Made by a program: the position numbers and the translations under genes. A stretch of DNA of 64,000 nucleotides. Origin: Rallus limicola (taxonomy: Eukaryota > Chordata > Aves > Gruiformes > Rallidae). Of this stretch, positions 56,201 through 64,000 are shown piece after piece (position 1 is the first letter of the stretch; each line of letters starts with the position of its first letter). The notes beneath the pieces were generated by a model, which was given only the letters and a program-made list of their open reading frames with translations, was not told the DNA's origin and did not search any database. The stretch is taken from contig JAKCOZ010000015.1 of assembly GCA_022605955.1 (NCBI GenBank), forward strand, positions 12,715,287-12,779,286, written 5' to 3'.

Positions 56201-59200
56201 TTTTATTACTGCAACTATAAATATATTTCAAGGATGATAGCTATGAAATTACATGAAAACATGTGATAGCTGCCTGCAATTAATGTACACTCACTAGAAA
56301 TATAAGATTATAAAATTTTGTAGTGATTTGATTTGAGTTCTCTTAAGAATCAGTCTTCATGATAGATTCAGATTACAAATTATAATGTGTCCGTTTTTAG
56401 CAAACTTTTAGTTCTGTGAGGGTGCAGTTAGAGGTGTTTGATATCATTCATCCCTCATTTACAAAAATACATACATTTTTATTTTTAAGTGAAAAAATAT
56501 ACCTGAAGTATCTCAACATTTGTAAAAATAAATAAATTCTAAAAAATGAGAACTCCAGGGGAGAGGCAGAACAAGATTTAGCAATATTTTGGCATTATTG
56601 AGTATTTGATTAACCTTTTTAAATTTTAAGAACTATTTTTGATATTTTAAAATTATGATAATAAGCTTGATATATCATTTTTTTCACTGATCTCTTAAAA
56701 TAACAGAATCAAAAGTCTATAACCTTTTCCTTGACAGACTGGCAAAGAATATTTTAAAATAGTTTTGAATTTTTATAAACTCCTGCAAACACTGAGAAAA
56801 CTGTGTTCTGTGTTCTAGGCCCTTAATGATTGATCCTCAGGGTCAAGCAAATAAATGGATCAAGAATTTTGAGAAGGAAAACCACCTGAATGTTATCAAG
56901 GTCAGTGACACAGATTATATGAGAACTGTGGAGAATTGCATTCAGTTTGGAACTCCACTTCTGCTAGAAAATGTTGGAGAAGATCTAGACCCGTCCCTTG
57001 AACCTCTGCTACTTAAACAGACTTTTAAACAAGGTACAGCATAATTAATTTTGAACCCTTAAATAGATGACATTAATGTTCATCTTATAGTTTATGGTAC
57101 TCTAATGTTTGACTTATTACTCTCTGTTTTAGTGCTGTCTGCGGTAAGGGAAGGTGATTTCATAACAGCTTCAAGTTCTATATTATCTTTAAATAGGTGT
57201 CATTCATGTATCATGTGGTAGTGGTTTAATGTGAGGACCTTCATCTTGTCACTGTAGGAGACTGAATAAAGACACTTTACTGCAAAGGGAAGATTGTCAA
57301 TGGAATGAAGTTTTGCTTGTTCTTTTTTTTAGTCTAATAATAGTATTTACTAAACTTTGCACAAGCAAGAAATGCTGTTAAGGTATTTTGCTTAAGACAT
57401 AACTTTCCTGTGTTTCTCTGAAACATAGCAAAGTAGCAATGAATTTGGCTTTTAACTTTTCTTTCATTTTCTCCTGGAAAAAGACAGAAAAATGCAGATA
57501 AAAACACCATTGGGTTTTCCTTCCTTCTTTAAGGGTTTTCACATTCATACTATTTATTTCTGACAGGTAACTAAAGAAAACCATAGTCTGTAAGAATATC
57601 ATATTTGAGAAAATATCACAGCTCTCTGCTACCATCCCTGGTATTGTACGTAGCCTCACTGAATTCTCTGAAAATTTTCAGAGCATCAGATTTATTTATT
57701 TACTTATTCTTTTAAAGAAATTTGTCATTTACAATAAATCAAGTGTTTTTTTCCTGTAAACAATTTAACTAGATAATGGTTTTCTTAACTTTTCTCATCT
57801 CAACTTCAGGAGGTGTGGAGTGTATCAGGCTTGGTGAGACCGTTATTGAGTATTCCAGTGATTTCAAGTTTTTTATAACCACAAAACTGAGAAATCCACA
57901 TTATATGCCTGAACTTGCTACAAAAGTTTCTTTACTCAATTTTATGATAACGCCAGAGGGACTTGAAGACCAATTGCTGGGTATTGTCGTAGCAAAAGAG
58001 AGGTAAGTCTCTCTTTATGGCAAATCGCCATGTAAAGTCTTCTGACATAGTTCTGCATATCACAGGGTGTTTTTTCACACAGTAGAGAGATAATAAAGGA
58101 AAACTAGAATGTGCTAACATGCAAAATGCTAAGATGTTAAAGTTTAGACCATCATTTCCAAATACTGAATGAAAGGTATGCAAAGAAATCTGTTCTTAGA
58201 AATATAAACATATGCTGAACAGTAACAGCCTCTTAAACCGAAGAGAACCTTCACGAACATTTGTTCTAGGAAGGAGGAGGTATCTTCATGAGCTTCAGTG
58301 GAACATGAACGTTGACTCTCTGTGTTGTATGTGGGTTTCTTCATTAGGCCAGAACTAGAAGAGAAAAGAAATGCTCTCATCCTCCAATCTGCAGCAAATA
58401 AAAAGCATCTAAAAGATACTGAGAGGAAAATTTTAGAAACCTTACATTCATCTGAAGGAAATATTCTGGAAGATGAGACTGCTATTGAAATCTTGGATTC
58501 TGCTAAAATAATGGCTAATGAGATCACAAAAAAACAGCAGGTAAGGACTATGTATATGTGTTTTCAATTAACAAGTGAAAACAATAAGTGGAAATTAATT
58601 GTGAACATTAGAAGCTAGCAGAAGGAATGTAAATGAGATGCTGAGTGTGAGGAAACGGTACTTGTGAAATGTGAAGAGAAATAAAATTGGATCCATTCTC
58701 AAATTTTCACACATTGTTTATTCAATCTTCAACTGAGAATATGTTAAAGAATATGTATCGATCTATAAAGAATGATAAGTAAATTCTGAAGTTTAGATAA
58801 ACTTAAGATAAAAGAAAGTAAGTAATTTTTTAAAACAACGAAGTATTCAGGGAGACAGAACAGATTCTTTCGTTGAACTTAATGGATAAAATACCAGCTG
58901 AAGCCAGTGACAGTAAAATAACCTTGGTAAAAGAATAAAGATATACTTTTTTTTTTAATTACTATAGATGTAACAGAAATCCAGTAGCAGTTGTTGCTTT
59001 AGGCTGATGTTGACCTTTCTTCTATTTGTTAATGCCTATTGAATGTAAACTCATAATATGTCTGATCAAATTTTGAAAGACCTTTTTATATTCAAAGTAT
59101 TGTATAGAGCAGATTTACAGTGTAATAACTAGAGCTTAAATACCTGGGTAATTACAGATGGATTAAATTTGTTAATATTGCAGAGATAAGTTAGATGCTA

Positions 59201-62200
59201 TCGATGCTAAATGATGCAGTTGGACTCATGTACATTCTTTGTCCTTTGCTTTGACTACTGCATCCTGTAGTACAGGTAAATAGTTCTGGCAGTACTACAC
59301 TAGGACAAGTACTCATTTTGGTTATGCATTTTGGAATATAAAATTTGTCTTACTCTGGCATGATCAAGTCCTGTATTTTAATAATGTTATTAAGTAAATA
59401 TATTTCTTGTAGAAAAGATGATACTGGAAGCTTTTCTTTATCAACTACTATTCATATTTAGATTGCAGAGAAAACGGAACTTAAAATTGCTGAATCTCGA
59501 GAAGCTTATCGACCTATTGCAAAGCATTCATCAGTGCTGTTCTTCAGTATTGCAGACTTGGCAAACATTGATCCCATGTACCAGTACTCCCTTACTTGGT
59601 TTGTTAACCTCTTCATCAACTCTATTCATGATAGGTAAATACAGTCTTTCTGGTGTAAAATAAGGTGTTTTCACTGTCCTGCTCTGAACAGTTCCCTCTC
59701 TTTTGAAACTGTTTGTCTTTTATCCCTCACTAAATGCAGGTTTTTAAAATGAAATATGATTTGTTAATGTAATAAGTAAATGCTCTTTTTACCTATGGTT
59801 TGGGCAAACAATGAACTGTATGTGCTTTATTTAAGTATTTTTAAGAATGTGACTTACAGAAATGATGAAGTGTAATTAAAGAGCATCACCACCTAACTGA
59901 AAAAAATTATTTCAGCTCATTATTTTTCTTGGGACTTTTAAAACACCTGTAAAACATTGAATATATTTTGAATTTGGGGGAAATCAGCATCTGAGTCTGT
60001 TGTGGACTGCGTGAGCTTAATATAATTTCTCTGCAACCCTAAAGAGATTCAGATTTCTTAACTGATTTACCTAGGTTATTAAATTTGATGTCTCTGTTTC
60101 TCACTTCTTTTCTTTTTAGTAACAAATCCAAAATTTTGGAGAAGCGACTTCGATATCTAAATGACCACTTTACATACAATTTGTATTGCAATGTGTGTCG
60201 TTCACTTTTTGAAAAGGACAAGCTGCTCTTTTCATTTTTGCTGTGTTGTAATCTTCTCATGTAAGCTCATTTTTGTGAAATCTCTTTAATAACAGAATTA
60301 TTATTACTGTTTTTGTAATGGAAAAATATTGAGATATGGTCTTGTGCATATTAATATAATTTTTGGAGTAAGATCATAAATGTTTGGGACTTTCTAATAG
60401 TAATATTTACAAGCAAAAGAGAATGTGAGTGCATGTATCACTACTATGTACACCCTTACGCCATGTTAATGACAGAATGTTCCCGTCCTTATTAAAATCA
60501 ATGGTTTTGCCAGTGATACATCTTTGATTCTCTTTAAAGGGCCTGGATAGTTCTACATAGCATCCTATGTCAAGAATGATTACTGTTATTTAAGAAAACA
60601 TTTTAGAAAGAAATCTATAATGTGCCATCCAAGCAACAGCTAGGCCTTTCTATGTTTTTAATTTTCTCTCCTCTTTCTTGTATCCTTTTGTGTACATCAT
60701 GAGATCTCAGTTGCAGACTTCTCTTTCCTGATAGCTTTTTAGTTTCAACTTCCTTTTTCTATTTTATGTCAATACATCGTGAAAGAAAAATTCAGAATCA
60801 CAATTACAGCCATACTGTGCATACTTAATCACAATGTGTACACGTCCATATATAGACCATTCTTCCTTTGCCAATTTGTAAGGTTACTGTATTCCCAGAA
60901 TGCATTCTTTTCTGTTAAACCTTTAAAAATCAGCAATAAGTGTAGTTTTTAAAAACAAATAAGCAGATATATACCATTTACCTATTTAAACCCTTAGTGT
61001 ATTTTTAATCAGTCGTTTTTACTACACAGTTTTTTAAAATACAGTATACTGCAATCTGATCTCAGCTTGAAGTAGAAGTGTTACTAAATGGCAGTGAAGT
61101 GTAATTAATTTTCAACAACTCTTTATATTATGTAGACTTGTATATTGATAACTGAATATTATCCATCTTTGTTTTTAATATAGGGCTAAAAATGAAATAG
61201 AACATCAAGAGTTTATGTTCTTACTGACTGGGGGTGTAGGTCTCAAAAATAAGTACAAGAATCCAGATCCATCTTGGCTACCAGATAAGAGCTGGGATGA
61301 ATTATGTCGCGCAAGTGAAATCTCAGCTTTGAAAGGACTGAGGTAGAGTAAAACTTTGATATGAACTAGCCTTAATTCATTTTGAATAAAGCATGTGTAA
61401 CATGCTAAAATAAATATTTTCTATATGTTTTCCAAACCAGAACCGAAATGCCAGCATGGTAAAATGAGTCCCTTATTTCATCATGAGGTTTGCTTCTACT
61501 TATAATACTATTTAGTTAAACTCTTTTCTGAAATTATTTGAGGCAGTTTTCCCTAAGGAAACTTCTCTTTTGGTGTGTCTCCATGGTAAAGCAACTGTGT
61601 TTCAATGGTAAAATCTAATCTCCTGAAATCGGGAGAATTTCACCCTGGGTTTAAATGGAATTTAACCCTAAATACTGGAGTGGATGTACAAGCCTTGCAA
61701 ATAAATAGCTGACAGAGCCCAAATACTTGTAAGATTTGGATCTGACTATGGAAACACTGCTCTGTTTGTTTGGGTTTTTTTCTCTAGAAGTCATATCTCT
61801 GAAAATATAAATGAATGGCAAAAAATGTATGACAGCAAGGAGCCACAGAACTTTCCGTTACCAGAACAATTGAATAATACATTAAATGAATTGCAAAGGA
61901 TGATAATTCTTCGGTGCTTACGACCCGACAAGGTAAAATGATCTGCTACCAAGTGTTTGTAGACTGCTCCATGTCTTGTAGCATAGCTTGCACTGGTTGT
62001 TAAAATAACTAATATATTCTTCATCATGCTTTATTAAGAAAATAAGTGCTATTCTTCTTTTTCAGTTGAGCAATACAAACACCACAGGCATCAGCTAAAA
62101 TCTTTTGCGTGGCATGACTTAATGCATCTTTCAAAGTATAGTCATTGTTCTAGTTTTCTTCAAGTGCTTGTTGATATTCACCTGAACAAAGACATGGAAT

Positions 62201-63605
62201 ATCCAGTACTGTGTGTTGGTATACAAAGGGTTCAGAGGCAGAGATCCGAAGTATTTATTTGAACAATGAGGTGACCTTTTACCACCGTCTGCCTTCAGTA
62301 CACTTAGCAAGTCTCATTGCATGTAATTTAAGAATAATGGCTGTTAGGATTTAAAGCACATACTGCAATTGCTCCTTAATGACGTACTACATGAATATTT
62401 ACTAAGGGGGAATTTGCTGTTAAATATTAATTTCTGAATTTTTAATTCAGAATTTATCGCTGTAATTTAATGTTGTTTACATGAGGTATGTTGGTTTTTA
62501 TTTTCTAAAAGCTTTAGGCAACATGATCTTTTTGGAGCACAGGGAGTTCCGCACCAATATGCAGAACTTTTTCAGTGAGGTGTATAGAGCGCTGAAACAG
62601 GCTGCCCAAGGGGGTGTGGAGATATTCAAGACCCACCTGGACGCTGACCTGTGCGACCTGTCCTAGGGAACCTGCTTTGGCAGGGGGGTTGGACCCAATG
62701 ATCTCTGGAGGTCTCTTCCAACTCCTACAATTCTGTGATTCTGTGTCCCTGCCCATGGCATGGTGATTGGAACTAGGTGATCTTTGAGGTCTCTTCCCAC
62801 TGAAAGCATTCTATGATTATTATTCATCTTCTAAGAAAAAAAAGAGATGGGGTTGTCAACCTTGGCTTCTGAAGCATTCTGCAAGACTGGCCTCAAAGCA
62901 GAGGTGTCTGTGGGGTCAGGAATGTAACTAGTACATGGCACATGAAAGATGCTCTCATATATGCAATTATGTTTAATTTCTGTTAATGGTTTGTCTGTAC
63001 TTATTTTATCAGATTGGTCCAGCTATAACAACATTTGTAACTGATAACCTGGGGAAGAAATTTGTAGAGCCACCACCTTTTGATCTAACAAAAAGTTACT
63101 CAGATTCAAATTCTACAATCCCTCTAGTATTTGTGCTATCTCCAGGAGCGGATCCCATGTCTAGTAAGTATACGCAGAAAGAGAAAACAAAAGCATAGTA
63201 CAGCTTTTCAGATTAGGGACTTGAATTTCCCTTTCAGTACACACCTTTGTGCAAGTACTACAGAACAGTAGTCAACATTTTAAATTTATTTTTTCCCGAT
63301 ATAACTACTTTTTAATCAAGAAATGCTAAAAGCTTATGCTTTCTGTTCAAGGCCTTCTGAAATTTGCAAAAGACAGAGAGATGACTGGAGATAAGTTTCA
63401 GTCCATCTCATTAGGACAAGGACAAGGACCTATAGCTACAAAAATGATTGAGAAAGCAATGGAAGAAGGAACCTGGGTTTGTTTGCAAAATTGTCATTTA
63501 GCTGTCTCATGGATGCCAACACTGGAGAAAATATGTGAAGACTTTAACAGTGAAAAATGTCATCCAGTCTTCAGACTCTGGCTTACTAGTTACCCTTCAC
63601 CAAAG
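8424..63605 (+). CDS. DNAH12: Dynein axonemal heavy chain 12 (DNAH12), 63 coding exons, 3' end outside window
   Basis: Axonemal dynein heavy chain of the short-tailed, single-headed inner-arm type (close relatives DNAH3 and DNAH7). It is the ATPase motor that slides doublet microtubules in motile cilia. Sixty-three exons with consistent phases total 10,380 nt (3,460 codons). P-loops are GPAGTGKT (about residue 1275, AAA1), GESFSGKT (1556, AAA2), GPTGTGKS (1910, AAA3) and GMGGSGRQ (2275, AAA4). The stalk and AAA5 follow, and AAA6 begins. Human DNAH12 as I recall it aligns almost throughout, for example [17 protein letters not shown] and [14 protein letters not shown]. The start ATG at 8424 directly follows an acceptor AG, and an in-frame TAG lies immediately 5' of it. 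The gene is cut by the window edge after exon 63, losing the end of AAA6 and the C-terminal domain. One intron is GC-AG; all others are GT-AG. Confidence 0.96.
12081..15393 (+). CDS. DNAH12: DNAH12 exons 4-7 (N-terminal tail)
   Basis: Exons 12081-12270, 13515-13590, 14354-14512 and 15198-15393, with phases 1, 2, 2, 0. They read [20 protein letters not shown]..., [40 protein letters not shown] and [15 protein letters not shown]...LMSNQ. This is tail sequence of the DNAH3/7/12 group with no catalytic motif. The intron at 12271-13514 carries a reverse CR1 fragment. Other introns look empty. Confidence 0.93.
13053..13235 (-). repeat. CR1 LINE 3' fragment, reverse orientation
   Basis: The plus strand begins near gatagaatttcttgagttgg and continues through agtccaactcc to tctctgggaccctgttcc and gtgaagaaat. 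This is the reverse complement of a CR1 3' end, including the terminal ATTCTATGATTCT-like block. It lies in the DNAH12 intron between exons 4 and 5 and is clearly diverged. It helps place the genome among birds or other sauropsids. Confidence 0.8.
16603..19408 (+). CDS. DNAH12: DNAH12 exons 8-12 (tail to start of linker)
   Basis: Exons 16603-16791, 17725-17875, 17982-18073, 18345-18523 and 19273-19408. They read [79 protein letters not shown] and [20 protein letters not shown]. All junctions keep frame (phases 0, 1, 0, 2, 0). The short 106-nt intron before 17982 contains a perfect 20-nt AT palindrome close to its acceptor. Confidence 0.94.
17953..17972. repeat. Perfect 20-bp AT palindrome near a splice acceptor
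   Basis: Inverted repeat with 10-nt arms (AATAATATTA and its reverse complement) and no spacer, ending 9 nt before the acceptor AG of exon 10. In RNA it could only form a hairpin with a small loop made from its own arms. Confidence 0.85.
20274..24328 (+). CDS. DNAH12: DNAH12 exons 13-16 (helical region entering the linker)
   Basis: Exons 20274-20399, 22033-22167, 23105-23298 and 24088-24328 (phases 0, 0, 2, 0). They read [60 protein letters not shown] and [20 protein letters not shown]. Charged, probably helical sequence leads into the DHC_N2 linker. Exon 16 ends in a Lys/Glu-rich stretch. The intron after exon 15 holds a decayed copy of the start of exon 15 at 23871-23910. Confidence 0.94.
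20400..22032 (+). other. DNAH12: DNAH12 intron 13 (1.6 kb)
   Basis: Ordinary AT-rich intron, donor gtaaga and acceptor ttttgtag. It contains only the 26-bp tandem duplication at 21365-21416. Confidence 0.85.
21365..21416. repeat. 26-bp tandem duplication
   Basis: Two adjacent 26-nt units differ at two positions (gg in the first, aa in the second). Both contain tttttatgactgaata. They lie in the intron between exons 13 and 14. This is a simple local duplication with no functional sign. Confidence 0.9.
22294..22340 (+). repeat. Short CR1 3'-end remnant
   Basis: Reads aacatcttgggggtcttttc then a terminal gtctatgattctata, the characteristic CR1 3' terminus. Only about 45 nt is recognisable. It lies in the intron between exons 14 and 15. 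Confidence 0.6.
23871..23910 (+). pseudogene. Decayed duplicate of the start of DNAH12 exon 15
   Basis: Follows an AG and reads TATGTGACTGACTTGAG then, after four bases, TTGCAGAAA, matching the first ten codons of exon 15 (23105 onward). It translates [10 protein letters not shown] against [10 protein letters not shown] in the exon. The copy then diverges and meets TAA after 15 codons. No donor is preserved. Identity is about 24 of 33 nt by eye, and three of the nine mismatches are silent. It may be a vestigial exon duplication; chance similarity is less likely but not excluded. Confidence 0.5.
24900..29576 (+). CDS. DNAH12: DNAH12 exons 17-24 (DHC_N2 linker and entry to AAA1)
   Basis: Exons 24900-25085, 25423-25623, 26627-26821, 26916-27037, 27163-27445, 28524-28643, 29020-29176 and 29404-29576. 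The linker swings against the AAA ring to make the power stroke. Diagnostic stretches are [112 protein letters not shown], and then [18 protein letters not shown], which opens AAA1. Phases are 0, 0, 0, 2, 0, 0, 1, 0. The exon 23 donor (gtgatt) is weak, but the joined Gly codon is right. A solo LTR sits in the intron at 27446-28523. Confidence 0.96.
26190..26290 (+). repeat. Possible ancient CR1/L3-type LINE remnant
   Basis: The string ggacagaatactgggctggc, followed by ctgtgatctagtgtggcctt, resembles an old amniote CR1-type 3' region. It is heavily diverged and the boundaries are uncertain. It lies in the intron between exons 18 and 19. Confidence 0.35.
27708..28115 (+). mobile_element. Solo LTR of an avian endogenous retrovirus (alpharetrovirus/ERVK-like)
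   Basis: A 408-bp element begins TGTAGCAACG and ends TCCGGCA, flanked by a perfect 6-bp direct repeat atatat (27702-27707 and 28116-28121). It has a TATA box TATATAAG at 28028-28035 and a poly(A) signal AATAAA at 28051-28056, giving a U3-R-U5 layout in plus orientation. The segment after AATAAA recalls R-U5 of avian alpharetroviruses. No primer-binding site or gag follows, so this is a solo LTR left by recombination. It lies in a DNAH12 intron in sense orientation, so its poly(A) signal is on the transcribed strand. No coding capacity remains. Confidence 0.8.
29577..30955 (+). other. DNAH12: DNAH12 intron 24 (1.4 kb)
   Basis: AT-rich intron with one 114-codon open frame (29778-30122) that has no recognisable domain and no homology to the dynein. 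I see no repeat. Confidence 0.8.
30956..33536 (+). CDS. DNAH12: DNAH12 exons 25-28 (AAA1, main ATPase site)
   Basis: Exons 30956-31108, 31513-31752, 32865-33110 and 33417-33536, all phase 0. Exon 25 carries Walker [21 protein letters not shown]. Exon 26 carries Walker [21 protein letters not shown] and the [19 protein letters not shown] segment typical of dynein AAA1. Exon 27 has [20 protein letters not shown]. Every catalytic residue expected for nucleotide hydrolysis at the principal site is present, so a functional motor is predicted. Confidence 0.97.
34162..37744 (+). CDS. DNAH12: DNAH12 exons 29-33 (AAA2)
   Basis: Exons 34162-34271, 35092-35275, 36292-36432, 37389-37472 and 37556-37744. 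AAA2 has the P-loop GESFSGKT (about residue 1556), with GKT intact, and a Walker-B-like [20 protein letters not shown]. Exons 32-33 read [20 protein letters not shown] and [19 protein letters not shown], the signature that follows AAA2 in all dynein heavy chains. The 83-nt intron 37473-37555 is the shortest in the window. AAA2 usually binds nucleotide structurally without hydrolysing it. Confidence 0.96.
38404..40377 (+). CDS. DNAH12: DNAH12 exons 34-36 (AAA2-AAA3 connection)
   Basis: Exons 38404-38523, 39380-39568 and 40226-40377 (phases 0, 0, 2). They read [40 protein letters not shown]...[20 protein letters not shown] and [20 protein letters not shown]...[18 protein letters not shown]. This is the conserved bridge into AAA3. 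The exon 34 donor ATG|gttggt is weak; the joined [12 protein letters not shown] matches the family. A short (AT)n/(GT)n microsatellite lies in the intron at 39106-39130. Confidence 0.93.
39106..39130. repeat. (AT)n(GT)n microsatellite
   Basis: About seven AT units followed by about six GT units, in the DNAH12 intron between exons 34 and 35. Further T/G-rich degenerate repeats follow to about 39180. Confidence 0.9.
40857..43080 (+). CDS. DNAH12: DNAH12 exons 37-40 (AAA3, regulatory ATP site)
   Basis: Exons 40857-40995, 41480-41646, 42103-42358 and 42781-43080 (phases 0, 2, 0, 0). Walker A is [15 protein letters not shown] (about residue 1910), Walker B is [20 protein letters not shown], and [20 protein letters not shown] follows. 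Exon 40 reads [20 protein letters not shown] and [18 protein letters not shown]. Exons 37 and 38 are separated by an intron that is mostly a solo LTR. Confidence 0.96.
41018..41409 (+). mobile_element. Probable solo LTR of an avian ERV in the AAA3 intron
   Basis: A 392-bp segment starts TGTTGTGGTTTAGCC and ends GAAACCAGGACA. I recall these ends from a common avian ERV LTR family. The interior (ggaatattcctttggccagt, ggctgcttggcaac, accagctgctag) fits the same family. The flanks are tttct (41013-41017) and tttat (41410-41414), a possible diverged 5-bp target duplication. It occupies about 81% of the 484-nt intron between exons 37 and 38. It is shorter than the consensus I remember, so an internal deletion is likely. 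Confidence 0.6.
43892..48603 (+). CDS. DNAH12: DNAH12 exons 41-45 (AAA4)
   Basis: Exons 43892-44070, 45360-45552, 45642-45803, 47488-47682 and 48470-48603 (phases 2, 0, 0, 0, 2). Exon 42 has the axonemal AAA4 P-loop [19 protein letters not shown], with Arg-Gln in place of Lys-Ser/Thr, which I recall as usual for this class. Later stretches are [58 protein letters not shown] and [20 protein letters not shown]. Introns at 44071-45359 and 45804-47487 are among the longest and hold no recognisable element except a 17-nt tandem duplication. Confidence 0.96.
45804..47487 (+). other. DNAH12: DNAH12 intron 43 (1.7 kb)
   Basis: The longest intron after the 2.2-kb first one. It is AT-rich and empty apart from the 17-bp tandem duplication. 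Confidence 0.85.
46407..46440. repeat. 17-bp perfect tandem duplication
   Basis: The unit ctcttctctattactct occurs twice in a row without mismatch, in the intron between exons 43 and 44. It is a pyrimidine-rich tract more than 1 kb upstream of the exon 44 acceptor. Confidence 0.9.
48926..54066 (+). CDS. DNAH12: DNAH12 exons 46-52 (coiled-coil stalk and microtubule-binding tip)
   Basis: Exons 48926-49088, 49495-49575, 50775-50951, 51680-51811, 52232-52321, 53549-53689 and 53825-54066. The ascending helix runs from [20 protein letters not shown] through [18 protein letters not shown] to [19 protein letters not shown]. The tip includes [40 protein letters not shown] and [18 protein letters not shown]. 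The descending helix is [20 protein letters not shown] through [18 protein letters not shown]. The stalk binds the microtubule and relays state to the ring. The intron after exon 48 uses a GC donor. Confidence 0.95.
50952..51679 (+). other. DNAH12: DNAH12 intron 48, GC-AG type
   Basis: The exon ends TTG AAG and the intron starts gcaagc; the acceptor is tattttag. No GT near this site restores frame. The junction LDTLK-PSDIS matches the family. Confidence 0.85.
52322..53548 (+). other. DNAH12: DNAH12 intron 50 (1.2 kb)
   Basis: Donor gtaaga, acceptor ttatccag. I recognise no mobile element or RNA gene in it. Confidence 0.8.
54367..58540 (+). CDS. DNAH12: DNAH12 exons 53-57 (AAA5)
   Basis: Exons 54367-54514, 55556-55701, 56819-57033, 57810-58002 and 58348-58540 (phases 0, 2, 1, 2, 0). 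They read [80 protein letters not shown] and [23 protein letters not shown]5 lacks a canonical P-loop in dyneins, as here. The buttress-side helices after [20 protein letters not shown] are present. A CR1 fragment starts about 40 nt downstream of exon 53. Confidence 0.95.
54555..54835 (-). repeat. CR1 LINE fragment encoding the C-terminal part of reverse transcriptase
   Basis: The minus strand reads [40 protein letters not shown] and [14 protein letters not shown], the well-known region near the end of CR1 ORF2. It is a 5'- and 3'-truncated copy, open for 90 codons but without start or catalytic core, so it is not a functional gene. It lies about 40 nt after the DNAH12 exon 53 donor, antisense to the dynein gene. 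Confidence 0.88.
55136..55168. repeat. Short 12-bp tandem repeat
   Basis: The unit tttatatagtta occurs twice plus a partial third copy, in the intron between exons 53 and 54. Confidence 0.75.
55702..56818 (+). other. DNAH12: DNAH12 intron 54 (1.1 kb)
   Basis: AT-rich with T runs. No repeat family or coding segment recognised. Confidence 0.8.
59462..63605 (+). CDS. DNAH12: DNAH12 exons 58-63 (AAA5-AAA6, truncated by window end)
   Basis: Exons 59462-59634, 60120-60260, 61184-61342, 61788-61932, 63013-63163 and 63352-63605 (phases 2, 2, 2, 0, 1, 0). They read [75 protein letters not shown] and [20 protein letters not shown] followed by [19 protein letters not shown]. Exon 63 is ended at donor CCAAAG|gtgtgt because [11 protein letters not shown] should continue FPVSILQNGIKMT in the next exon, which is beyond the window. 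Reading on into the intron gives unrelated residues and TGA at 63681-63683. Confidence 0.93.
62534..62745 (+). repeat. CR1 LINE 3' end (first of two in tandem)
   Basis: The sequence runs from gagcacagggagttccgcac through gctgcccaaggggg, gagatattcaagacccacct and ggttggacccaatgatctct to attctgtgattctgtg. This is a typical CR1 tail. It lies in the intron between exons 61 and 62, in sense orientation. Confidence 0.88.
62746..62820 (+). repeat. CR1 LINE 3' end (second, directly adjoining)
   Basis: Starts tccctgcccatggcatggtg, continues aggtgatctttgaggtctct and ends attctatgattatt. It is a separate CR1 terminus of a different subfamily flavour, immediately following the first. This suggests that one CR1 inserted at the tail of another. 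Confidence 0.75.
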
Positions 63606-64000
63606 GTGTGTGCATTGCCAAACATTCTGTATTTGGGGAAAGACAAAGTTTATGAGATGTTTAAGAAATACATTCCTGAGTGAGCTGAAAATGCAAAAGC
63701 TCTCTGATAGAATGGGGCTGTTGAATAGATAATTCAATCAAGAAGGGATATTTAAAAATAAAGATAGTTACATCAAGCTTGTTTTGTGATATTTTGATAT
63801 TGTATTGTGTGATATTTTGTGTGCTACTGAATGGAACTGCATTTTGCTATTTATGAAGTTTTTTGCTGTTACTGGGGTTAATTTTTCATTTTATTTATAT
63901 GGTGTTGAATACTAAGAACACGTTTTAAAATCTGTTTGTAGTTTACAGCAAGGTCTTGCTTTCTTGATGCCTTTGAGAATTTTTTAAATGTTTAAAATAG
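63606..64000 (+). other. DNAH12: DNAH12 intron 63 (partial)
   Basis: Intronic sequence after the exon 63 donor, running to the window end. It is AT-rich with no repeat recognised. The next expected exon, encoding the end of AAA6, is not in the window. Confidence 0.75.

Noticed and set aside
8424..63605. U12-type (minor spliceosome) introns
   Set aside because: None of the donors I placed reads ATATCC or GTATCC, so no intron could be assigned to this class.
63606..63683. Read-through of exon 63 for 26 codons to TGA as a true C-terminus
   Set aside because: The added residues do not match the dynein continuation expected after LTSYPS-K, a gtgtgt donor is present, and about 500 more residues are expected.
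1..64000. tRNA, rRNA, CRISPR arrays, bacterial operons or a novel defence system
   Set aside because: Nothing of this kind is visible. The window is fully explained by two vertebrate genes, introns and avian repeats.

Overview
The window is nuclear DNA of a vertebrate, most likely a bird. It holds two protein-coding genes in head-to-head orientation, both with spliced exons, GT-AG introns and CpG-rich 5' ends. The bird call rests on five CR1 LINE pieces with typical avian CR1 3' ends or reverse-transcriptase C-terminal coding, two solo LTRs of avian endogenous-retrovirus type, and very compact introns (several of 83-135 nt). Gene identities come from reading the translated exons against my memory of the human proteins; no database search was run.

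Region 1 (1-5052, minus strand) is PDE12, the 2',5'-phosphodiesterase of the exonuclease/endonuclease/phosphatase (EEP) fold. Three coding exons (5052-3796, 3137-3059, 2336-1894) join in frame to 592 codons plus stop. Its 3' UTR probably fills much of 1-1893. Region 2 (5053-8423) is the divergent intergenic segment. It has the PDE12 CpG island and GC boxes, a second GC-rich peak near 6.1-6.55 kb that may be the DNAH12 promoter, and AT-rich DNA with no recognisable content.

Region 3 (8424 to the window end, plus strand) is DNAH12, a short-tailed inner-arm axonemal dynein heavy chain. I placed 63 coding exons whose phases all agree; they sum to 10,380 nt, or 3,460 codons. They cover the N-terminal tail, linker, AAA1 to AAA4 with four P-loops, the coiled-coil stalk with its microtubule-binding tip, AAA5, and the start of AAA6. 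The gene runs off the right edge, so roughly the last 500 residues (from comparison with remembered human DNAH12) are missing.

The two genes have unrelated jobs, RNA 2'-5' linkage turnover and mitochondrial poly(A) trimming versus ciliary motility, and share only the divergent intergenic region. I found no undescribed system. The points most worth checking are: a decayed copy of the start of DNAH12 exon 15 inside the next intron; a GC-AG intron in the stalk; a weak first ATG in PDE12 followed by a strong-context in-frame ATG that would drop the mitochondrial leader; two solo LTRs in dynein introns, one filling about 80% of its intron; and a 27-nt microexon near the dynein N-terminus.
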